Source of the DNA: Chitinophaga pinensis
GTDB lineage: Bacteria > Pseudomonadota > Gammaproteobacteria > Burkholderiales > SG8-41
Direction of reading: 5' to 3'
DNA length: 64,000 bases
Assembly: GCA_943329075.2 (NCBI GenBank)
Contig: CALQCM020000005.1
Location: 1 to 64,000 of the forward strand
Shown here: piece by piece, positions 63,545 through 64,000 of the stretch
Position numbering within the stretch: position 1 is the first letter of the stretch
Layout: every line of letters starts with the position of its first letter
Position numbers and translations under genes: made by a program
The notes under the pieces: generated by a model
What the model was told of the DNA's origin: nothing
Database searches by the model: none
The model's input: only the letters and a program-made list of their open reading frames with translations

Positions 63545-63640
63545 GCGTTGGGCATCTTTACAGGTGTCGGCGCATATCCTCCAAAACCTCCTCCTTTGGT
63601 GGAACCTCAGCGCAACCCTTCGGGGTTGCGCTTTTTTTTT
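63545..63640 (+). ncRNA. Candidate small RNA with anti-Shine-Dalgarno loop
   Basis: A predicted RNA of about 95 bases. It holds a hairpin at 63577-63603, stem CCAAA/TTTGG extended outward by TCC/GGA across one mismatch. The loop is ACCTCCTCC, complementary to the purine-rich ribosome-binding site. A second CCTCC is in the stem's 5' side. It ends at a Rho-independent terminator, AGCGCAACCC-TTCG-GGGTTGCGCT and nine T. No start codon with reading frame fits. Function inferred: base-pairing regulator of mRNAs. It resembles in style the CCUCCUCCC-loop RNAs of alpha-proteobacteria. Confidence 0.7.
63609..63640 (+). terminator. Rho-independent terminator of the small RNA
   Basis: A ten-pair stem, AGCGCAACCC with GGGTTGCGCT, closed by a TTCG tetraloop and followed by nine T. 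Among the strongest terminators in the window. Confidence 0.92.
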
Positions 63641-63649
63641 GTTTTTTTT

Positions 63650-64000
63650 CGGTTTCCCGCATTGCTCGACCGCCAGCGCTTTGGACGGGCGTTGATCATG
63701 CTTTTCGCCGGCCTTTGCACGCCGCACGTCCACCGCCGTGCCGCCGGGCAATTCAAGGCGAATTCGCCGGCCTCGCACGAGGTCTTTTAAATGTGCGCCG
63801 AACCTGCTGCGCCCGGTTTAACGATGAGGCGATTCGGATATACTTGTCTGTCTTGCCGGCAGCGTGGCCGCCGGCAACACCGGCACGCGCTGGGACGTCT
63901 GCGGACGTCGTCATCAACGGCAAGGCGCCGCAATTTTTCGTGATGTTCGATGGATTGCGGCACGCAGCCGGCCGGATGAGCGGGCGGTGCGGTGAAATCG
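63650..64000. other. Window end without a convincing gene
   Basis: Some open frames exist but none has a family signature; a gene could start beyond the window. Confidence 0.4.

Noticed and set aside
63482-63778. 98-residue minus-strand frame across the small RNA
   Set aside because: It reads through a strong terminator and poly-T and is basic low-complexity sequence.

Overview
The window looks like chromosomal DNA of a beta-proteobacterium (Burkholderiales-like). The main reason is 14 genes for Bug/TctC-type periplasmic solute-binding proteins, an expansion typical of Bordetella, Cupriavidus and relatives. Orphan short-chain dehydrogenases, an IS21 element, a BrnT/BrnA pair and several hairpin repeat families fit the same picture. 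No ribosomal RNA, complete tRNA or CRISPR array was seen.

The window has two compositional halves. Bases 1 to about 22,300 are visibly AT-richer and read as a catabolic genomic island. It starts with an IS21 element (1-2639) that has cut off the 3' end of a Bug gene. A minus-strand cluster follows (RidA-like, HdrB-like CCG protein, nitrilase, Bug), then a LysR gene, two Bug genes, an SDR, a molybdopterin oxidoreductase and a CnbZ-like protein. A plus-strand cluster then repeats the same gene types with additions (Bug, RidA-like, dihydroxyphthalate-decarboxylase-like, CCG protein, Rieske ferredoxin, Bug, nitrilase). The island side ends at a 48-bp fragment of the 3' half of a CAU-anticodon tRNA (22305-22352), the usual trace of an integrase attachment site. 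From there on the DNA is clearly GC-richer.

The GC-rich part holds short operons, nearly all with Bug genes. (a) Bug, ornithine-cyclodeaminase-like, two DapA-like genes, Bug, SDR (22.4-28.2 kb). (b) Bicupin, ADP-forming acyl-CoA synthetase, Bug and amidohydrolase (28.4-33.7 kb). (c) A tightly packed minus-strand operon: CMD protein, SDR, Bug, unknown protein, Bug, MOSC (39.4-34.2 kb). (d) Cyclase-FHA, CBS and CinA-like genes (39.5-41.9 kb). (e) A LysR gene divergent from two DapA-like genes, two Bug genes and a GST (48.3-42.4 kb). (f) Oxaloacetate-decarboxylase-like and MmgE/PrpD genes back to back (50.6-53.0 kb). (g) Hydrolases, SDR, quinone oxidoreductase, BrnT/BrnA, two Bugs, dienelactone hydrolase, VOC, CapA-like and Usp genes (53.6-63.4 kb).

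The most notable signals are: two independent DapA-like pairs in which one partner keeps the Schiff-base lysine and the other has lost it; a probable small RNA at 63.55-63.64 kb with an anti-Shine-Dalgarno loop and its own promoter and terminator; 183-bp tandem repeats that carry the copied tail of a glutathione S-transferase gene; and the twice-present RidA/CCG/nitrilase/Bug gene set on the island, which may be an undescribed route for a nitrogen-containing carboxylate. All functions are read from protein sequence by eye; no database search was run.
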